From Bordetella parapertussis (GTDB taxonomy: Bacteria; Pseudomonadota; Gammaproteobacteria; Burkholderiales; Burkholderiaceae_D): 64,000 nucleotides of DNA. The notes beneath the pieces were generated by a model. The model saw only the letters and a list, made by a program, of their open reading frames with translations. It made no database searches and was not told the DNA's origin. Shown piece by piece: positions 17,883 through 27,174 of this stretch (position 1 is its first letter; each line of letters opens with the position of its first letter). The stretch is from assembly GCA_945866125.1 (NCBI GenBank), contig CAMBFZ010000004.1:83004-147003 (forward strand), read 5' to 3'. A program made the position numbers and the translations under genes.

Positions 17883-20264
17883 TTACGCGAGTTGCCGCAA
17901 CAAGGATTTGGCTTTGAGCGCGAGTTCGGGATGATGCCCGCCGGCGACTTCGCTGAGCAGCTCACGGGCGCCGTCATTGTCGCCAATCTCCTGGCAGGCA
18001 AGCGCCAGATCAAGCTTGGTATGCAGCGCCCTCGCAATAGAATCATCGGCAACGGCATCTGACTCGGCCGCTTTGGTCGGCGCAATACCGGACAAACTGA
18101 AGTCGATCTTTGACACCGGCGCGCCTTTGCTGCGCTCGCCCAATTTGTCGGCGCTGTCTGCTTTGCCCGATTTGCGAGCGTTGAGCAGGTCGCCGAGTCT
18201 GACATCAAAATTGAGCACATCAGCCGGCGTTGATGGGTCGACCAATTTGAGCGAAGGCTCGATCTTGCCGGCGTGATCGCCCGCAGCCGGTACGATGGCG
18301 CGCTCAGGCAAAGGTGGTACAAAAAGTAAATTAGCGGGATCAAGATGCTGCCCCATCTGCATCGCCTGCGTCCACTCTTCGCCATACCCGCCGGTCTGGC
18401 GATACAGATCAGCGGCGAGTTTGCCAAACTTTTGTTTGTCGCCGCGGGCCGCATAAATTTCGAGCAGCTTCAGACGCAATGCGTGCCGCTCTGGGTGCGT
18501 GCGCAGCGCATCGAGCAAGATCTCCTCTGCTTGCTCATCACGGCCATAAGCGATGTAGACATCGGCCTCTGCCACAGCATCGACCTCGTTGGTGTCGAGC
18601 TGGCTCACGGAGGGCACGAAATTGGAATGAAAGACGCTATTACTGGTATCAATGTGGTGTCCACCAGCGGCACCAAAAACCGGCTCAGGCTCACTCGCAG
18701 GTGCCGGCCCGGGTTTGCCGGCAGCGGCCTTGCGCGCACGTCTGTGCCGACGCCACAGGACGCCTGCAAGCAGCAGCGTCAGTGTCGCTGCGCCCGCAAG
18801 CTGTATCCGCAAATCCTGTAGCCAGAACGCGAAGGACAATGTCTCTGCCGGGATTGATGCGGCAGGTTGAACGTCTGACTTAGTGTCTGACTTAGTGTCT
18901 GACTTAGTGTCTGGCTTTACTGCTGGTTTCAATTCGGGCTTTAAGGTCGGTTCCGCGACGGACGCAACGACAGGCTCAGGTACCGATTCGACAACCGGCG
19001 CGGCGGTCGCCGCCGCAGGTGCTGACGGCGCGCTTTGCATCTCGGCCAACGTCTTGTTTTTTAGCGCAAGGAGCGTTTGCATGTCGCTGATATTTTTTTC
19101 AAGCGCAGCCACACGCGCGTTTGCTTCGGCCAAGGCCTTTTCGCTGGCAATCTTGTCAAGTTTGCTGGCCTCGTTAGCCGCGGTGGCCGCTATTGCGGAA
19201 GCGGCCGCCGGGGTCGCACCGGCAGCACTCAGGCTCAGCCGGTCCTGGACAGTGTTAACACCCGCCTCATTGACTTGCACACCGACCTTGCCAATGCTGC
19301 TGCGGTTGGCACTCTGCTCGGCATCGGCAGCCTTGGTCGCTGGCGTAGGCGCCACTGCGCCAGCTTGTTGCGCTAGTTGCTGCCGGTAGCGGTTGAAATC
19401 AGCAGCCTGCGCACGTACCGTTTTGCGAGCCAGCCCGGCATCGATTGCTTTGACGGCATCTGCATCAGGCAGTGTCAGCACGCTGCCGGTTTTCACGCGA
19501 TTAATGTTGTTGCCAGCAAAGGCAGTAGGGTTGGCTTCTTGTAACGCGACAAGGACCTGTTCAAGTTGTGTGTCATCTGGCTGTATCGTGCTGGCGATCC
19601 GGGCCAGCGTATCGCCGCGTCGAACCGCGCGTCCCGCGGCCGGTTCAGCGGGCACCGGCGGCTGTTGAGAGGCGCTAGTGGGTGGGGCTTGCGGCGCCAC
19701 CTTGGAGGCGACACCTGGTGCCACATTCGGTGTCAAATTCGGTGCCACATTCGGTGCCACATTCGGTGTCACATTCGGTGCCACCTTAGCTGACCCATCG
19801 GGCCCGGCAGCCCGGACCTCTGCCGCCGCAACCGTCACCGGTGCCGGATTGATAAGGGGTGGGTCGAGCAGCAAGGTGTATTGTCGAATCGTGCGGCTTC
19901 CGTTAGCAGTAAGCTCAAACAGGATCGTGATAAACGGATCATTGATAACTTGATCGGAGCTGAGGTGAACGCGATAACGCTCGCCTGTTTTTTCTATCGA
20001 AAAACGCAACGATCCGGCCACGGACGGGTAATCGAGTCCCGCGTCGGTATAGGTGGCCACCGGCGCCAGCCGCGCGCTCAATGCGCCGGCTTCTGCTGAT
20101 GAAAGTGCAGTGATATCAATATCGGCATCAAGCTTTTGCCCGATTGCCGAACGTACCGTCAGCGGTCCAAGCGCTGCGGCCTGCACCAGACCAAACTGGG
20201 CAAGCAAAACCGCCGCAGCCAGCAGACGAACAATAAAAGCGGGATAAGAAAATAAAAGGCGCAT
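17883..20264 (-). CDS. fimV: FimV-like polar peptidoglycan-binding protein
   Basis: A 793-residue protein with FimV architecture. It has a signal peptide (about 1-30), a conserved N-terminal FimV domain (LGPLTVRSAIGQKLDADIDI onward), a low-complexity Val-Ala-Pro-Asn repeat (about 159-185), a LysM-like segment (RRGDTLARIASTI, about 215-270), and a coiled coil of Ala/Glu/Lys heptads (about 370-410). Then come a Lys-Ser-Asp-Thr repeat (about 450-465), one membrane helix (about 485-505), a cytoplasmic TPR-like stretch (YGRDEQAEEILLDAL) and the short C-terminal FimV motif (LDLALACQEIGDNDGARELL). FimV organises the cell pole and supports type IV pili and twitching in relatives. Both repeat tracts are 12-base DNA repeats. 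It lies between asd and truA, the usual position in Burkholderiales. Confidence 0.9.
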   Translation of the reverse strand: MRLLFSYPAFIVRLLAAAVLLAQFGLVQAAALGPLTVRSAIGQKLDADIDITALSSAEAGALSARLAPVATYTDAGLDYPSVAGSLRFSIEKTGERYRVHLSSDQVINDPFITILFELTANGSRTIRQYTLLLDPPLINPAPVTVAAAEVRAAGPDGSAKVAPNVTPNVAPNVAPNLTPNVAPGVASKVAPQAPPTSASQQPPVPAEPAAGRAVRRGDTLARIASTIQPDDTQLEQVLVALQEANPTAFAGNNINRVKTGSVLTLPDADAVKAIDAGLARKTVRAQAADFNRYRQQLAQQAGAVAPTPATKAADAEQSANRSSIGKVGVQVNEAGVNTVQDRLSLSAAGATPAAASAIAATAANEASKLDKIASEKALAEANARVAALEKNISDMQTLLALKNKTLAEMQSAPSAPAAATAAPVVESVPEPVVASVAEPTLKPELKPAVKPDTKSDTKSDTKSDVQPAASIPAETLSFAFWLQDLRIQLAGAATLTLLLAGVLWRRHRRARKAAAGKPGPAPASEPEPVFGAAGGHHIDTSNSVFHSNFVPSVSQLDTNEVDAVAEADVYIAYGRDEQAEEILLDALRTHPERHALRLKLLEIYAARGDKQKFGKLAADLYRQTGGYGEEWTQAMQMGQHLDPANLLFVPPLPERAIVPAAGDHAGKIEPSLKLVDPSTPADVLNFDVRLGDLLNARKSGKADSADKLGERSKGAPVSKIDFSLSGIAPTKAAESDAVADDSIARALHTKLDLALACQEIGDNDGARELLSEVAGGHHPELALKAKSLLRQLA
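18874..18917. repeat. 12-base tandem repeat inside fimV (Lys-Ser-Asp-Thr tract)
   Basis: Three exact copies of TCTGACTTAGTG and a partial fourth lie in phase with the fimV frame, coding for repeats of Asp-Thr-Lys-Ser on the minus strand. The unit length is a multiple of three, so gain or loss of copies would change linker length without breaking the frame. Confidence 0.9.
19717..19788. repeat. 12-base tandem repeat inside fimV (Val-Ala-Pro-Asn tract)
   Basis: Six units of a GGTGCCACATTC consensus lie end to end, with single-base variants (GGTGTCAAATTC, GGTGTCACATTC and a last GGTGCCACCTTA). They code on the minus strand for a Val-Ala/Thr-Pro-Asn repeat in the periplasmic linker of FimV. Confidence 0.9.
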
Positions 20265-20361
20265 GGGTGATCGGACTTGAGCAGGAGTCAGGACAGCGGG
20301 CTAAGACCATAACATCGTGCATTGCCTCGTGCAAGCCAGGTTCGCCGCGCTACGCAAACAA

Positions 20362-20401
20362 AAACCGCACCGTTTCCTATATCGGGAAAATGGCGCGGTT
20401 T
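20362..20401 (-). terminator. intrinsic terminator after asd
   Basis: On the minus strand an imperfect stem (outer AAACCGC/GCGGTTT, inner pairing of TTTTCCC with GGGAAA-like sequence) ends in GCGGTTTTTGTTTGC, giving a T-rich tail. It lies 32 bases past the asd stop and before fimV, separating the leu-asd transcript from fimV. Confidence 0.75.
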
Positions 20402-20432
20402 ATCGTAGTACATTCACAACGAAGTGACGAAC

Positions 20433-21569
20433 TTAGTCGTCGAGCAAAATTCTTAACATGCGACGCAGCGGTTCTGCAGCCCCCCAAAGCAGCTGATCAC
20501 CGACCGTAAATGCCGATAAATAATCATCACCCATGTCCATTTTGCGCACACGTCCCACCGGGATGACGAGACTGCCCGTGGTCGCCGCCGGCGTTAAATC
20601 GCGCATCGAAGCCTCGCGGTTGTTTGGCACGAGTTTGACCCACTCGTTATTGCTGGCAATGATGTCGTTGATCTCGTCGAGCGGCACATTTTTTTTCAGC
20701 TTAATGGTCAACGCTTGCGAATGGCAGCGCATCGCACCAATACGCACGCACAGACCCTCAACTGCAATGGCCGGCTTAGCGTGTTGACCGAATGCGGCAC
20801 CACGGCCAAGAATTTTATTGGTTTCAGCGCCGGCTTTCCACTCTTCGCGCGACTGACCGTTGCCGAGATCTTTATCAATCCACGGAATCAGGTTACCGCC
20901 CAAGGGCACACCAAACTGTTTGGTTTCGTCGGCCGTCATCGCGTGCTGCCTGGCCAGAACTTTGCGATCGATTTCCAGGATGGCAGAGGCTGGGTCATCA
21001 AGCAAAGCCTTGACTTCGGCGTGGATGCTGCCGAACTGGGTCAGCAATTCACGCATGTGCTGCGCGCCGCCACCGGAGGCGGCCTGATATGTCATGGAGG
21101 TCATCCAGTCGACCAAATCGTGCTGGAACAGGCCGCCCAATCCCATCAGCATGCACGACACGGTACAGTTGCCGCCGATGTAGTTTTTAACGCCGCCATG
21201 CAGCGCCTGCTTGATGACATCCAGATTGACCGGATCGAGCACGATGATGGCATCGTCTTTCATCCGCAAGCTGGAGGCCGCATCAATCCAATATCCGTTC
21301 CAGCCGGCTGCGCGCAGCTTGGGGAAAATCTCGGTGGTGTAATCGCCCCCCTGACAGCTCAGGATGATGTCGCATTTTTTTAGCGCATCAATGTCATTGG
21401 CGTCTTTCAGCGTGCTCTCGTTTTTTGCCATGGCCGGCGCTTTGCCACCGGCGTTCGACGTCGAGAAAAACACGGGCTCGATATGCGAAAAATCATCTTC
21501 CTGCTGCATGCGCTGCAGCAATACCGAACCCACCATGCCCCGCCAGCCAACCAAACCAACCAGTTTCAT
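20433..21569 (-). CDS. asd: aspartate-semialdehyde dehydrogenase
   Basis: A 378-residue NADPH enzyme that reduces aspartyl phosphate in the lysine, threonine and methionine pathways. It starts [21 protein letters not shown], with the Rossmann glycine motif at residues 8-14. [17 protein letters not shown] holds the catalytic Cys135, and [19 protein letters not shown] near 284-302 contains the His/Arg substrate-binding residues. The length matches the Gram-negative type. It follows leuB by 52 bases in the same direction and ends before a terminator. Confidence 0.97.
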   Translation of the reverse strand: MKLVGLVGWRGMVGSVLLQRMQQEDDFSHIEPVFFSTSNAGGKAPAMAKNESTLKDANDIDALKKCDIILSCQGGDYTTEIFPKLRAAGWNGYWIDAASSLRMKDDAIIVLDPVNLDVIKQALHGGVKNYIGGNCTVSCMLMGLGGLFQHDLVDWMTSMTYQAASGGGAQHMRELLTQFGSIHAEVKALLDDPASAILEIDRKVLARQHAMTADETKQFGVPLGGNLIPWIDKDLGNGQSREEWKAGAETNKILGRGAAFGQHAKPAIAVEGLCVRIGAMRCHSQALTIKLKKNVPLDEINDIIASNNEWVKLVPNNREASMRDLTPAATTGSLVIPVGRVRKMDMGDDYLSAFTVGDQLLWGAAEPLRRMLRILLDD

Positions 21570-21621
21570 TTTTTCATCCAGCCAAACAAATTATTTATTG
21601 AATAGGACGTCATCGAACTGA

Positions 21622-22692
21622 TCAAACCAGCGCGTTGACCACTGCGGCGCCCATCTCGGCGGTGCCCACTTTGGTGGTGCCGGCCTCGAAGATATCCGCG
21701 GTGCGCAATCCTTGCGCGAGTACTTTTTTCACGGCGGCCTCGATCCGGTCTGCCTCGGCGGTCAACCCCAAGGAAAAGCGCAGCATCATTGCAGCAGACA
21801 AAATCGTCGCCAGCGGATTGGCAATGCCCTTGCCGGCGATGTCTGGTGCCGAGCCATGCGAAGGCTCGTACAAGCCTTTGTTGTTGGCATCCAATGAGGC
21901 CGATGGCAACATACCGATTGAGCCGGTCAACATCGCCGCGGCGTCTGACAGGATGTCGCCGAACATATTACCCGTCACCATGACGTCAAATTTTTTCGGC
22001 GCCCGCACTAGCTGCATGGCAGCGTTGTCGACATACATATGGTCGAGCTCAATGTCCGGATATTCTTTGTGGACGTCGATGACGATGTCTTTCCAAAACT
22101 GGAAAGTTTCCAGCACATTAGCCTTGTCGACGCTCGTCAGGCGCTTGCTGCGTTTGCGCGCCGCCTGAAAAGCGACATGGGCAATGCGACGGATTTCAGG
22201 CTCCGAATAACGCATCGTGTCAAAGCCTTCCCGTGCACCCTTGAAAGGACCATCCGGCGCTTCGCGCACACCGCGCGGCTGACCAAAATAGATATCACCA
22301 GTGAGTTCACGGATGATCAAAATATCCAGACCGGATACCACTTCGGGTTTGAGCGTAGAGGCACCAGCCAACTCCGGATACAGAATCGCCGGCCGCAAAT
22401 TAGCAAACAAGCCCAGGTTTTTACGCAGCCCCAGAATGGCTTGCTCGGGACGCAGCGAGCGCTCGAGCGAATCGTATTGCCAGTCGCCGACAGCCCCAAA
22501 CAAAATAGCATCGGCTTCCTTGGCAAGCTTCAGCGTGCCCTCCGGCAGCGGATGACCATGCGCGGCGTAGCCGGCGCCACCAACCGGTGCCGTTTCCATT
22601 TCGAATGGCTGACCAAGGGAATGGAGGACCTTAACAGCCTGCTCGATTATTTCAGGGCCGATACCATCGCCCGGCAAGATTGCAATTTTCAT
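21622..22692 (-). CDS. leuB: 3-isopropylmalate dehydrogenase
   Basis: A 356-residue NAD enzyme that oxidatively decarboxylates 3-isopropylmalate. It starts [15 protein letters not shown]. Conserved parts include [16 protein letters not shown] nucleotide sequence near residues 65-80, [13 protein letters not shown], the [16 protein letters not shown] substrate site and [19 protein letters not shown], all diagnostic of LeuB. The ATG at 22692 is preferred over a reading to 22776 that would overlap leuD; GACTCCC lies just upstream. It follows leuD by 19 bases. Confidence 0.96.
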   Translation of the reverse strand: MKIAILPGDGIGPEIIEQAVKVLHSLGQPFEMETAPVGGAGYAAHGHPLPEGTLKLAKEADAILFGAVGDWQYDSLERSLRPEQAILGLRKNLGLFANLRPAILYPELAGASTLKPEVVSGLDILIIRELTGDIYFGQPRGVREAPDGPFKGAREGFDTMRYSEPEIRRIAHVAFQAARKRSKRLTSVDKANVLETFQFWKDIVIDVHKEYPDIELDHMYVDNAAMQLVRAPKKFDVMVTGNMFGDILSDAAAMLTGSIGMLPSASLDANNKGLYEPSHGSAPDIAGKGIANPLATILSAAMMLRFSLGLTAEADRIEAAVKKVLAQGLRTADIFEAGTTKVGTAEMGAAVVNALV

Positions 22693-22711
22693 GGGAGTCA
22701 GTGAGAGTGGT

Positions 22712-23359
22712 TTAAATCGTATTAGCCAGCCACGGAAAGCGGGCAATATGGCGTTCTTCAAAATGATGAATCGCATCGGCCTGTTGCAGGGTCAGGCCGA
22801 TATCATCGAGCCCATTGATCATGCAGTGCTTGCGAAAGCTGTCGATCTCGAAGTGCAGCAGCTTGCTGCCGTTGGCAGTGGCCACGGTCTGCTGCGCAAG
22901 ATCGACCACGAGCTTGTACCCGGGGAAGGCTTTGACTTCATCAAATAGTTTGTCGATCTCGGTCTCGGGCAGCACGATAGGCAACAAACCATTTTTGTAG
23001 CAGTTGTTGAAAAAAATATCAGCAAAGCTCGGGGCGATCACGGCACGAAACCCATATTGCTCCAGCGCCCAGGGCGCATGCTCGCGAGAGGAGCCACAAC
23101 CAAAATTTTTACGGGCCAGCAGCACCGATGCACCTTGGTAGCGAGAGTGGTTCAGCACAAAATCCGGATTCAACGGACGCGTGCTGTTGTCTCTGCCAGG
23201 CTCGCCCCGATCCAGATAGCGCCACTCGTCAAACAGATTTGGGCCAAAGCCGGTTCGCTTGATCGACTTTAAAAACTGCTTTGGAATGATCGCATCGGTA
23301 TCGACATTGGCGCGGTCTAGGGGCGCCACTAGGCCGTCGAGTAAAGTAAATTTTTTCAT
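22712..23359 (-). CDS. leuD: 3-isopropylmalate dehydratase small subunit
   Basis: A 215-residue swivelling-domain subunit that works with LeuC. The N-terminal [21 protein letters not shown], the [14 protein letters not shown] substrate loop near residues 85-98 and the [21 protein letters not shown] block are typical. It lies 31 bases downstream of the small entericidin-like gene and 19 before leuB. Length and motifs are normal. Confidence 0.97.
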   Translation of the reverse strand: MKKFTLLDGLVAPLDRANVDTDAIIPKQFLKSIKRTGFGPNLFDEWRYLDRGEPGRDNSTRPLNPDFVLNHSRYQGASVLLARKNFGCGSSREHAPWALEQYGFRAVIAPSFADIFFNNCYKNGLLPIVLPETEIDKLFDEVKAFPGYKLVVDLAQQTVATANGSKLLHFEIDSFRKHCMINGLDDIGLTLQQADAIHHFEERHIARFPWLANTI

Positions 23360-23390
23360 GCTCAGTATTGTTGGTTAGAGGCGCAGCTGC

Positions 23391-23513
23391 TTATTTTTTG
23401 GTGGCGTCCTGTACTTTTTCGCCCAGCTTTTCGAAATCTTTGCCCACACCATTGATGGTGTTGCAGCCGGCCAGCAGCACAAAGAGACTCAGCAGTATCG
23501 TGATTTTTTTCAT
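23391..23513 (-). CDS. entericidin-like small lipoprotein
   Basis: A 40-residue protein, MKKITILLSLFVLLAGC at the start, then a short mature part ending KLGEKVQDATKK. LLAG-Cys17 is a lipobox, so the mature product is probably a 24-residue lipoprotein. Size, the NGVGKD segment and the lysine-rich tail match entericidin A/B family proteins, membrane-active small lipoproteins of unclear role outside enterics. AGGAG lies 8 bases before the ATG. It is embedded between leuC and leuD in the leucine operon, an arrangement recurrent in Burkholderiales by my recollection. Confidence 0.85.
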   Translation of the reverse strand: MKKITILLSLFVLLAGCNTINGVGKDFEKLGEKVQDATKK

Positions 23514-23556
23514 TGTGTTTCTCCTGGTTAGATAAGTTAGATGCCGTTAGGTGACG

Positions 23557-24957
23557 TTAGGTGCCACGTACATCAACGAAATGACCGGCGATCCCGGCAG
23601 CAGCAGCCATGGCGGGACTCACCAGATGCGTCCGTCCGCCCTGTCCTTGGCGCCCTTCAAAATTTCGGTTCGAGGTTGACGCACAACGCTCGCCCGGCTC
23701 CAACCGGTCCGCGTTCATCGCCAGACACATGGAGCAACCCGGCTCGCGCCATTCAAAACCGGCATCTTTAAAAATCTTGTCCAGCCCCTCTTTTTCAGCC
23801 TGTGTCTTGACCAGGCCCGAGCCCGGCACGACCATGGCTAACTTGACGTTGGAAGCGCGGAATTTACCGCGCACGACAGCAGCGGCAGCGCGCAAGTCTT
23901 CAATGCGGGAATTGGTACACGAACCGATAAAGACCTTGTCGATACGGATATCTTCGATCGGCGTGTTGGGCTTCAAGCCCATGTAGATCAACGCTTTTTC
24001 CATTGCGTCGCGCTTGACGGCGTCTTTTTCCTTATCAGGATCCGGCACCCGCGCATCCACCGGCACGACCATCTCGGGCGAGGTGCCCCAGGTGACTTGC
24101 GGCTGAATCTCGGCGGCATTGATCATCACTACCGCATCGAATTTTGCGTCAACGTCTGAATGCAGTGTCTGCCAATATTCGACCGCTCTTTCCCAATGCG
24201 GCCCGACCGGCGAAAACGGCCGGCCCTTGACGTAATCGATGGTGGTCTGGTCGACCGCAATCATACCGGCGCGCGCGCCTGCTTCGATGGCCATATTGCA
24301 GACCGTCATGCGGCCTTCCATGGACAGCGCGCGAATTGCCTGACCGGCAAATTCAATCGCGTAGCCGGTGCCGCCGGCCGTGCCTATCTTGCCGATCACG
24401 GCCAGCACGATATCTTTGGCCGTGATACCCGCACCAATGGCGCCGTCAAGCTGCACCAGCATGGCTTTGGATTTTTTTGCTAACAGCGTCTGCGTAGCCA
24501 GCACGTGCTCCACTTCCGAGGTGCCGATACCATGTGCCAGACAAGCAAACGCGCCGTGCGTGGACGTGTGCGAGTCGCCGCAGACAACCGTCATGCCCGG
24601 CAAGGTCGCGCCCTGCTCTGGCCCGATCACATGCACGATGCCCTGACGCTTATCGTTCATGTTGAAATAGGTCAGGCCGTATTCTTTGGCGTTTGCATCC
24701 AGCGTCTCGACTTGCAGCCGGGAGACCGGGTCAGCGATGCCATTGGCACGGTCGGTGGTGGGGACGTTGTGATCGGCGACGACCAAGTTGGCCGCATTGC
24801 GCCAGGGCTGGCGGCCAGCCAGCTTCAAACCTTCAAAGGCTTGCGGGCTGGTGACTTCGTGTACCAGGTGCCGGTCGATATAAAGAATGGTGGTGCCGTC
24901 TTCTGCGGTGTGCACCACGTGAGACTGCCAGAGTTTGTCGTAGAGCGTTTGGGCCAT
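23557..24957 (-). CDS. leuC: 3-isopropylmalate dehydratase large subunit
   Basis: A 466-residue aconitase-family subunit. It isomerises 2-isopropylmalate to 3-isopropylmalate with LeuD. The 4Fe-4S ligands are visible as the Cys in [13 protein letters not shown] near residue 346 and the two in [10 protein letters not shown] near 407-410. The N-terminal [11 protein letters not shown] and [29 protein letters not shown] are standard for LeuC. It is the first gene of leuC-(lipoprotein)-leuD-leuB-asd. Confidence 0.97.
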   Translation of the reverse strand: MAQTLYDKLWQSHVVHTAEDGTTILYIDRHLVHEVTSPQAFEGLKLAGRQPWRNAANLVVADHNVPTTDRANGIADPVSRLQVETLDANAKEYGLTYFNMNDKRQGIVHVIGPEQGATLPGMTVVCGDSHTSTHGAFACLAHGIGTSEVEHVLATQTLLAKKSKAMLVQLDGAIGAGITAKDIVLAVIGKIGTAGGTGYAIEFAGQAIRALSMEGRMTVCNMAIEAGARAGMIAVDQTTIDYVKGRPFSPVGPHWERAVEYWQTLHSDVDAKFDAVVMINAAEIQPQVTWGTSPEMVVPVDARVPDPDKEKDAVKRDAMEKALIYMGLKPNTPIEDIRIDKVFIGSCTNSRIEDLRAAAAVVRGKFRASNVKLAMVVPGSGLVKTQAEKEGLDKIFKDAGFEWREPGCSMCLAMNADRLEPGERCASTSNRNFEGRQGQGGRTHLVSPAMAAAAGIAGHFVDVRGT

Positions 24958-24967
24958 GGCGGGAAAG

Positions 24968-25013
24968 ACGCGGTTTGCCGCGTAGTTTGAGCTAAAAATA
25001 GCCCCAGATTATG
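24968..25013 (-). promoter_or_regulatory. putative leuC promoter -10 and leader hairpin
   Basis: On the minus strand CATAAT (25013-25008) is a fair -10 element, about 50 bases before the leuC ATG. Between it and the start, ACGCGG and CCGCGT (24983-24968) form a small stem with a 4-base loop. No convincing -35 hexamer or leader peptide rich in leucine codons was found. This is a suggestion from pattern only. Confidence 0.35.
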
Positions 25014-25075
25014 CCATACCAGCAGGGGCGAATCCGCTGCTTATCGGATTCGCAAAAAAATGCAAAGCACGGCGC

Positions 25076-25900
25076 CTACTTATGCCCCTCATGCGCCTGC
25101 TGATACAGCGGCATCACGCGTGCCGAATAGGTTGTCAAATCCTGCACCCGCTCGGCCCGCGGCGGGTGGGTCGACATGAACTTCAACGGCTCGCTGCCGC
25201 CGACCTGCGCCATTTTTTGCCACAAGGTAATGGCCGCGCGCGGATCAAAGCCGGCGCGCGCCGCTAGTTCGACGCCCATGCGATCGGCCTCGGTTTCATG
25301 GGCGCGGGAATTTGGCAGACCCAGCAAACCCTGATACGCGTATTCCATCCCCTTTTGACCGACTTGCCCGACCCCGGCTACCGTGGCCAAAATAGAAATG
25401 CCGATGTTAGCCACGGCCTGCTCGGAGGCGCGTTCACGGGAGTGCTCGCGCAGCGCATGCGCAATCTCATGACCCATCACCGCAGCGAGCTCGTCGTCGG
25501 TGAGTTTTAGTTTTTCAATAAGGCCTGTGTAGACCGCGATTTTTCCGCCCGGCATACACCAGGCATTGACCTCGGGAGAACTCAACACATTAATCTCCCA
25601 TCGCCAGCTCCGTGCGTCCGGTCGAAAGGCCGCCACCTGCGCAATGAGTTTGTCGCCGATTTGACGTACACGCTCAAACTGGGCTGCATCCGTGTTGCGC
25701 TTGTTTTTTTTATCTGCCTCGGCCATCAGCTGTCCATACTGTTTCGCCGCACCCTGTTCCATAGCCTGCGCGGACACGGCCATGCGCTGCTGACGATCAA
25801 CACCCACCATGCCCGCTTGCGTGGTGCGCACCGTCTCGCAGCCAGCCAAGGCCAATGCCAGCGAAATAGTCAGCGCGGCGTTACGAAAAACGATCTTCAT
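25076..25900 (-). CDS. M48 family metalloprotease, lipoprotein
   Basis: A 274-residue protein with a lipobox (LALALAGC, Cys21), so it is probably anchored in the outer or inner membrane facing the periplasm. The zinc-binding motif HEIAH lies at residues 144-148 and the third zinc ligand is likely in the NSRAHETEADRMG segment, as in M48 proteases of the LoiP/BepA type. These proteases degrade misfolded envelope proteins. The ATG overlaps the stop of the upstream MFS gene as ATGA, so the two are translated together. A small GC hairpin lies between this gene and leuC. Confidence 0.88.
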   Translation of the reverse strand: MKIVFRNAALTISLALALAGCETVRTTQAGMVGVDRQQRMAVSAQAMEQGAAKQYGQLMAEADKKNKRNTDAAQFERVRQIGDKLIAQVAAFRPDARSWRWEINVLSSPEVNAWCMPGGKIAVYTGLIEKLKLTDDELAAVMGHEIAHALREHSRERASEQAVANIGISILATVAGVGQVGQKGMEYAYQGLLGLPNSRAHETEADRMGVELAARAGFDPRAAITLWQKMAQVGGSEPLKFMSTHPPRAERVQDLTTYSARVMPLYQQAHEGHK

Positions 25901-27069
25901 TTATTTTCCTCATCCAGATGCTGCCAGTGATAGCTCAACAACGCAGCGGCTAGTCCTGCAAGCGACATCGCCGCGGCAATCAGATAGACCAGCTGTGCGC
26001 CAAATGTATCCCAGCACGCAGAGAGCAGCAAGCCGCCCAGACTGCCGCCGAGACCGTACGAGATACTGATAAACAAAGCCTGACCCCGCGCCTGTAGCGC
26101 CCCCGAAAACCAGCGCTGCAAGGTCGCCACGGACGCCGAATGATGCACCCCAAACGTGGCCGCATGCAGCACTTGCGCAATCAGTAGCAAGACCAGAGAC
26201 TGCGCACCAAAGCCAATCATCAAAAACCGCAGCACACCAATGGCGAGACTGGCAATCATCAGATTTTTTACTCCAAAGCGGCGAAAGAGTGGTGCCTGAT
26301 AAAAGAAAAACACAATCTCGGCGACGACACCAAGGGACCACATCAAACCGATCACGGTCTTGCTATAACCAATTTGCGCCAAATAGAGTGAGTAGTAAAC
26401 GTAGAGCGACGCGTGGGCTGCTACCATCAAAAAAGTCGACGAAAAAAACGCTATTACCGCGCGCCGTCTTAGCAGCTGCCGCACCAGCGGTGTTTCATGC
26501 GCGTGCGCCACCACAGGAACTTCACGCATGCGCAGCGTGACCGCCGACACCATCAGCAACAACGCCAACGCAATCGCAGGCATCCAATCGACGCCATACC
26601 AGTCCAGCAACTGCCCCGCCGTCATTACTGCGACAATAAAACCAACCGAACCCCATAACCGCAAGCGCCCGTAGTGGGTCAGATCACCCCGCATGGCCGA
26701 GAGCATCAAGGCTTCCGACAAAGGTCCTTGGGCGCTGGTAAATAAATTAACGATCACCATCACGACAAAGAAAGCCCAAAAAGTCTGACCATAAAACATG
26801 CCGCAAAACGCCAGCGCCGCGGCCAGCGACGTGACTCGCAGTACTCGGACGCGCTGACCAGTGTGATCCGCGACCCAACCCCACAGATTGGGTCCGAAAA
26901 TACGCATGACCTGCAAGAGCGACATCAAGACACCGATCTGCACAGCCGACACACCGCGTCCGGCAAAGTACAAACTGGCATACGGCGAGAACACGCCGAC
27001 GTAACCGTAATAAGCGAAAAAAAACAACGCGAAATTCAGCGATTGTTCAGGTCGGGGAGAGAGGGACAC
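25897..27069 (-). CDS. MFS transporter, HcaT-like group
   Basis: A 390-residue protein with about 12 hydrophobic helices. The start LNFALFFFAYYGYVGVFSPYASLYFAGRGVS and the WGWVADHTGQRVRVLR loop between helices 2 and 3 resemble the 3-phenylpropionate/HcaT and NupG-like branch of the major facilitator superfamily. The substrate cannot be assigned. The start is a GTG at 27069, as no nearer ATG keeps the first helix. It is coupled to the M48 protease gene by a 4-base overlap, an uncommon pairing. Confidence 0.82.
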   Translation of the reverse strand: MSLSPRPEQSLNFALFFFAYYGYVGVFSPYASLYFAGRGVSAVQIGVLMSLLQVMRIFGPNLWGWVADHTGQRVRVLRVTSLAAALAFCGMFYGQTFWAFFVVMVIVNLFTSAQGPLSEALMLSAMRGDLTHYGRLRLWGSVGFIVAVMTAGQLLDWYGVDWMPAIALALLLMVSAVTLRMREVPVVAHAHETPLVRQLLRRRAVIAFFSSTFLMVAAHASLYVYYSLYLAQIGYSKTVIGLMWSLGVVAEIVFFFYQAPLFRRFGVKNLMIASLAIGVLRFLMIGFGAQSLVLLLIAQVLHAATFGVHHSASVATLQRWFSGALQARGQALFISISYGLGGSLGGLLLSACWDTFGAQLVYLIAAAMSLAGLAAALLSYHWQHLDEENK

Positions 27070-27174
27070 GAAGGAAGCCGGTCTTTCGAAATGAGGCGCT
27101 CAGTCAATACAGCGATGCAGCAAAGGCAGTCGGCACAGCATGATGCAACGCAGGACGTGATGCACAGGAAGCAA

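Noticed and set aside
20715..21383. Plus-strand 222-codon open frame
   Set aside because: Antisense to asd, whose motifs are complete; composition is typical of a shadow frame in GC-rich DNA.
22039..22704. Plus-strand 221-codon open frame
   Set aside because: Antisense to leuB; no recognisable fold or ribosome-binding site.
25028..25053. GCGAATCCG/CGGATTCGC hairpin between the M48 gene and leuC as an intrinsic terminator
   Set aside because: The A-run lies on the wrong side for termination of the minus-strand M48 message, so only an inverted repeat can be claimed.
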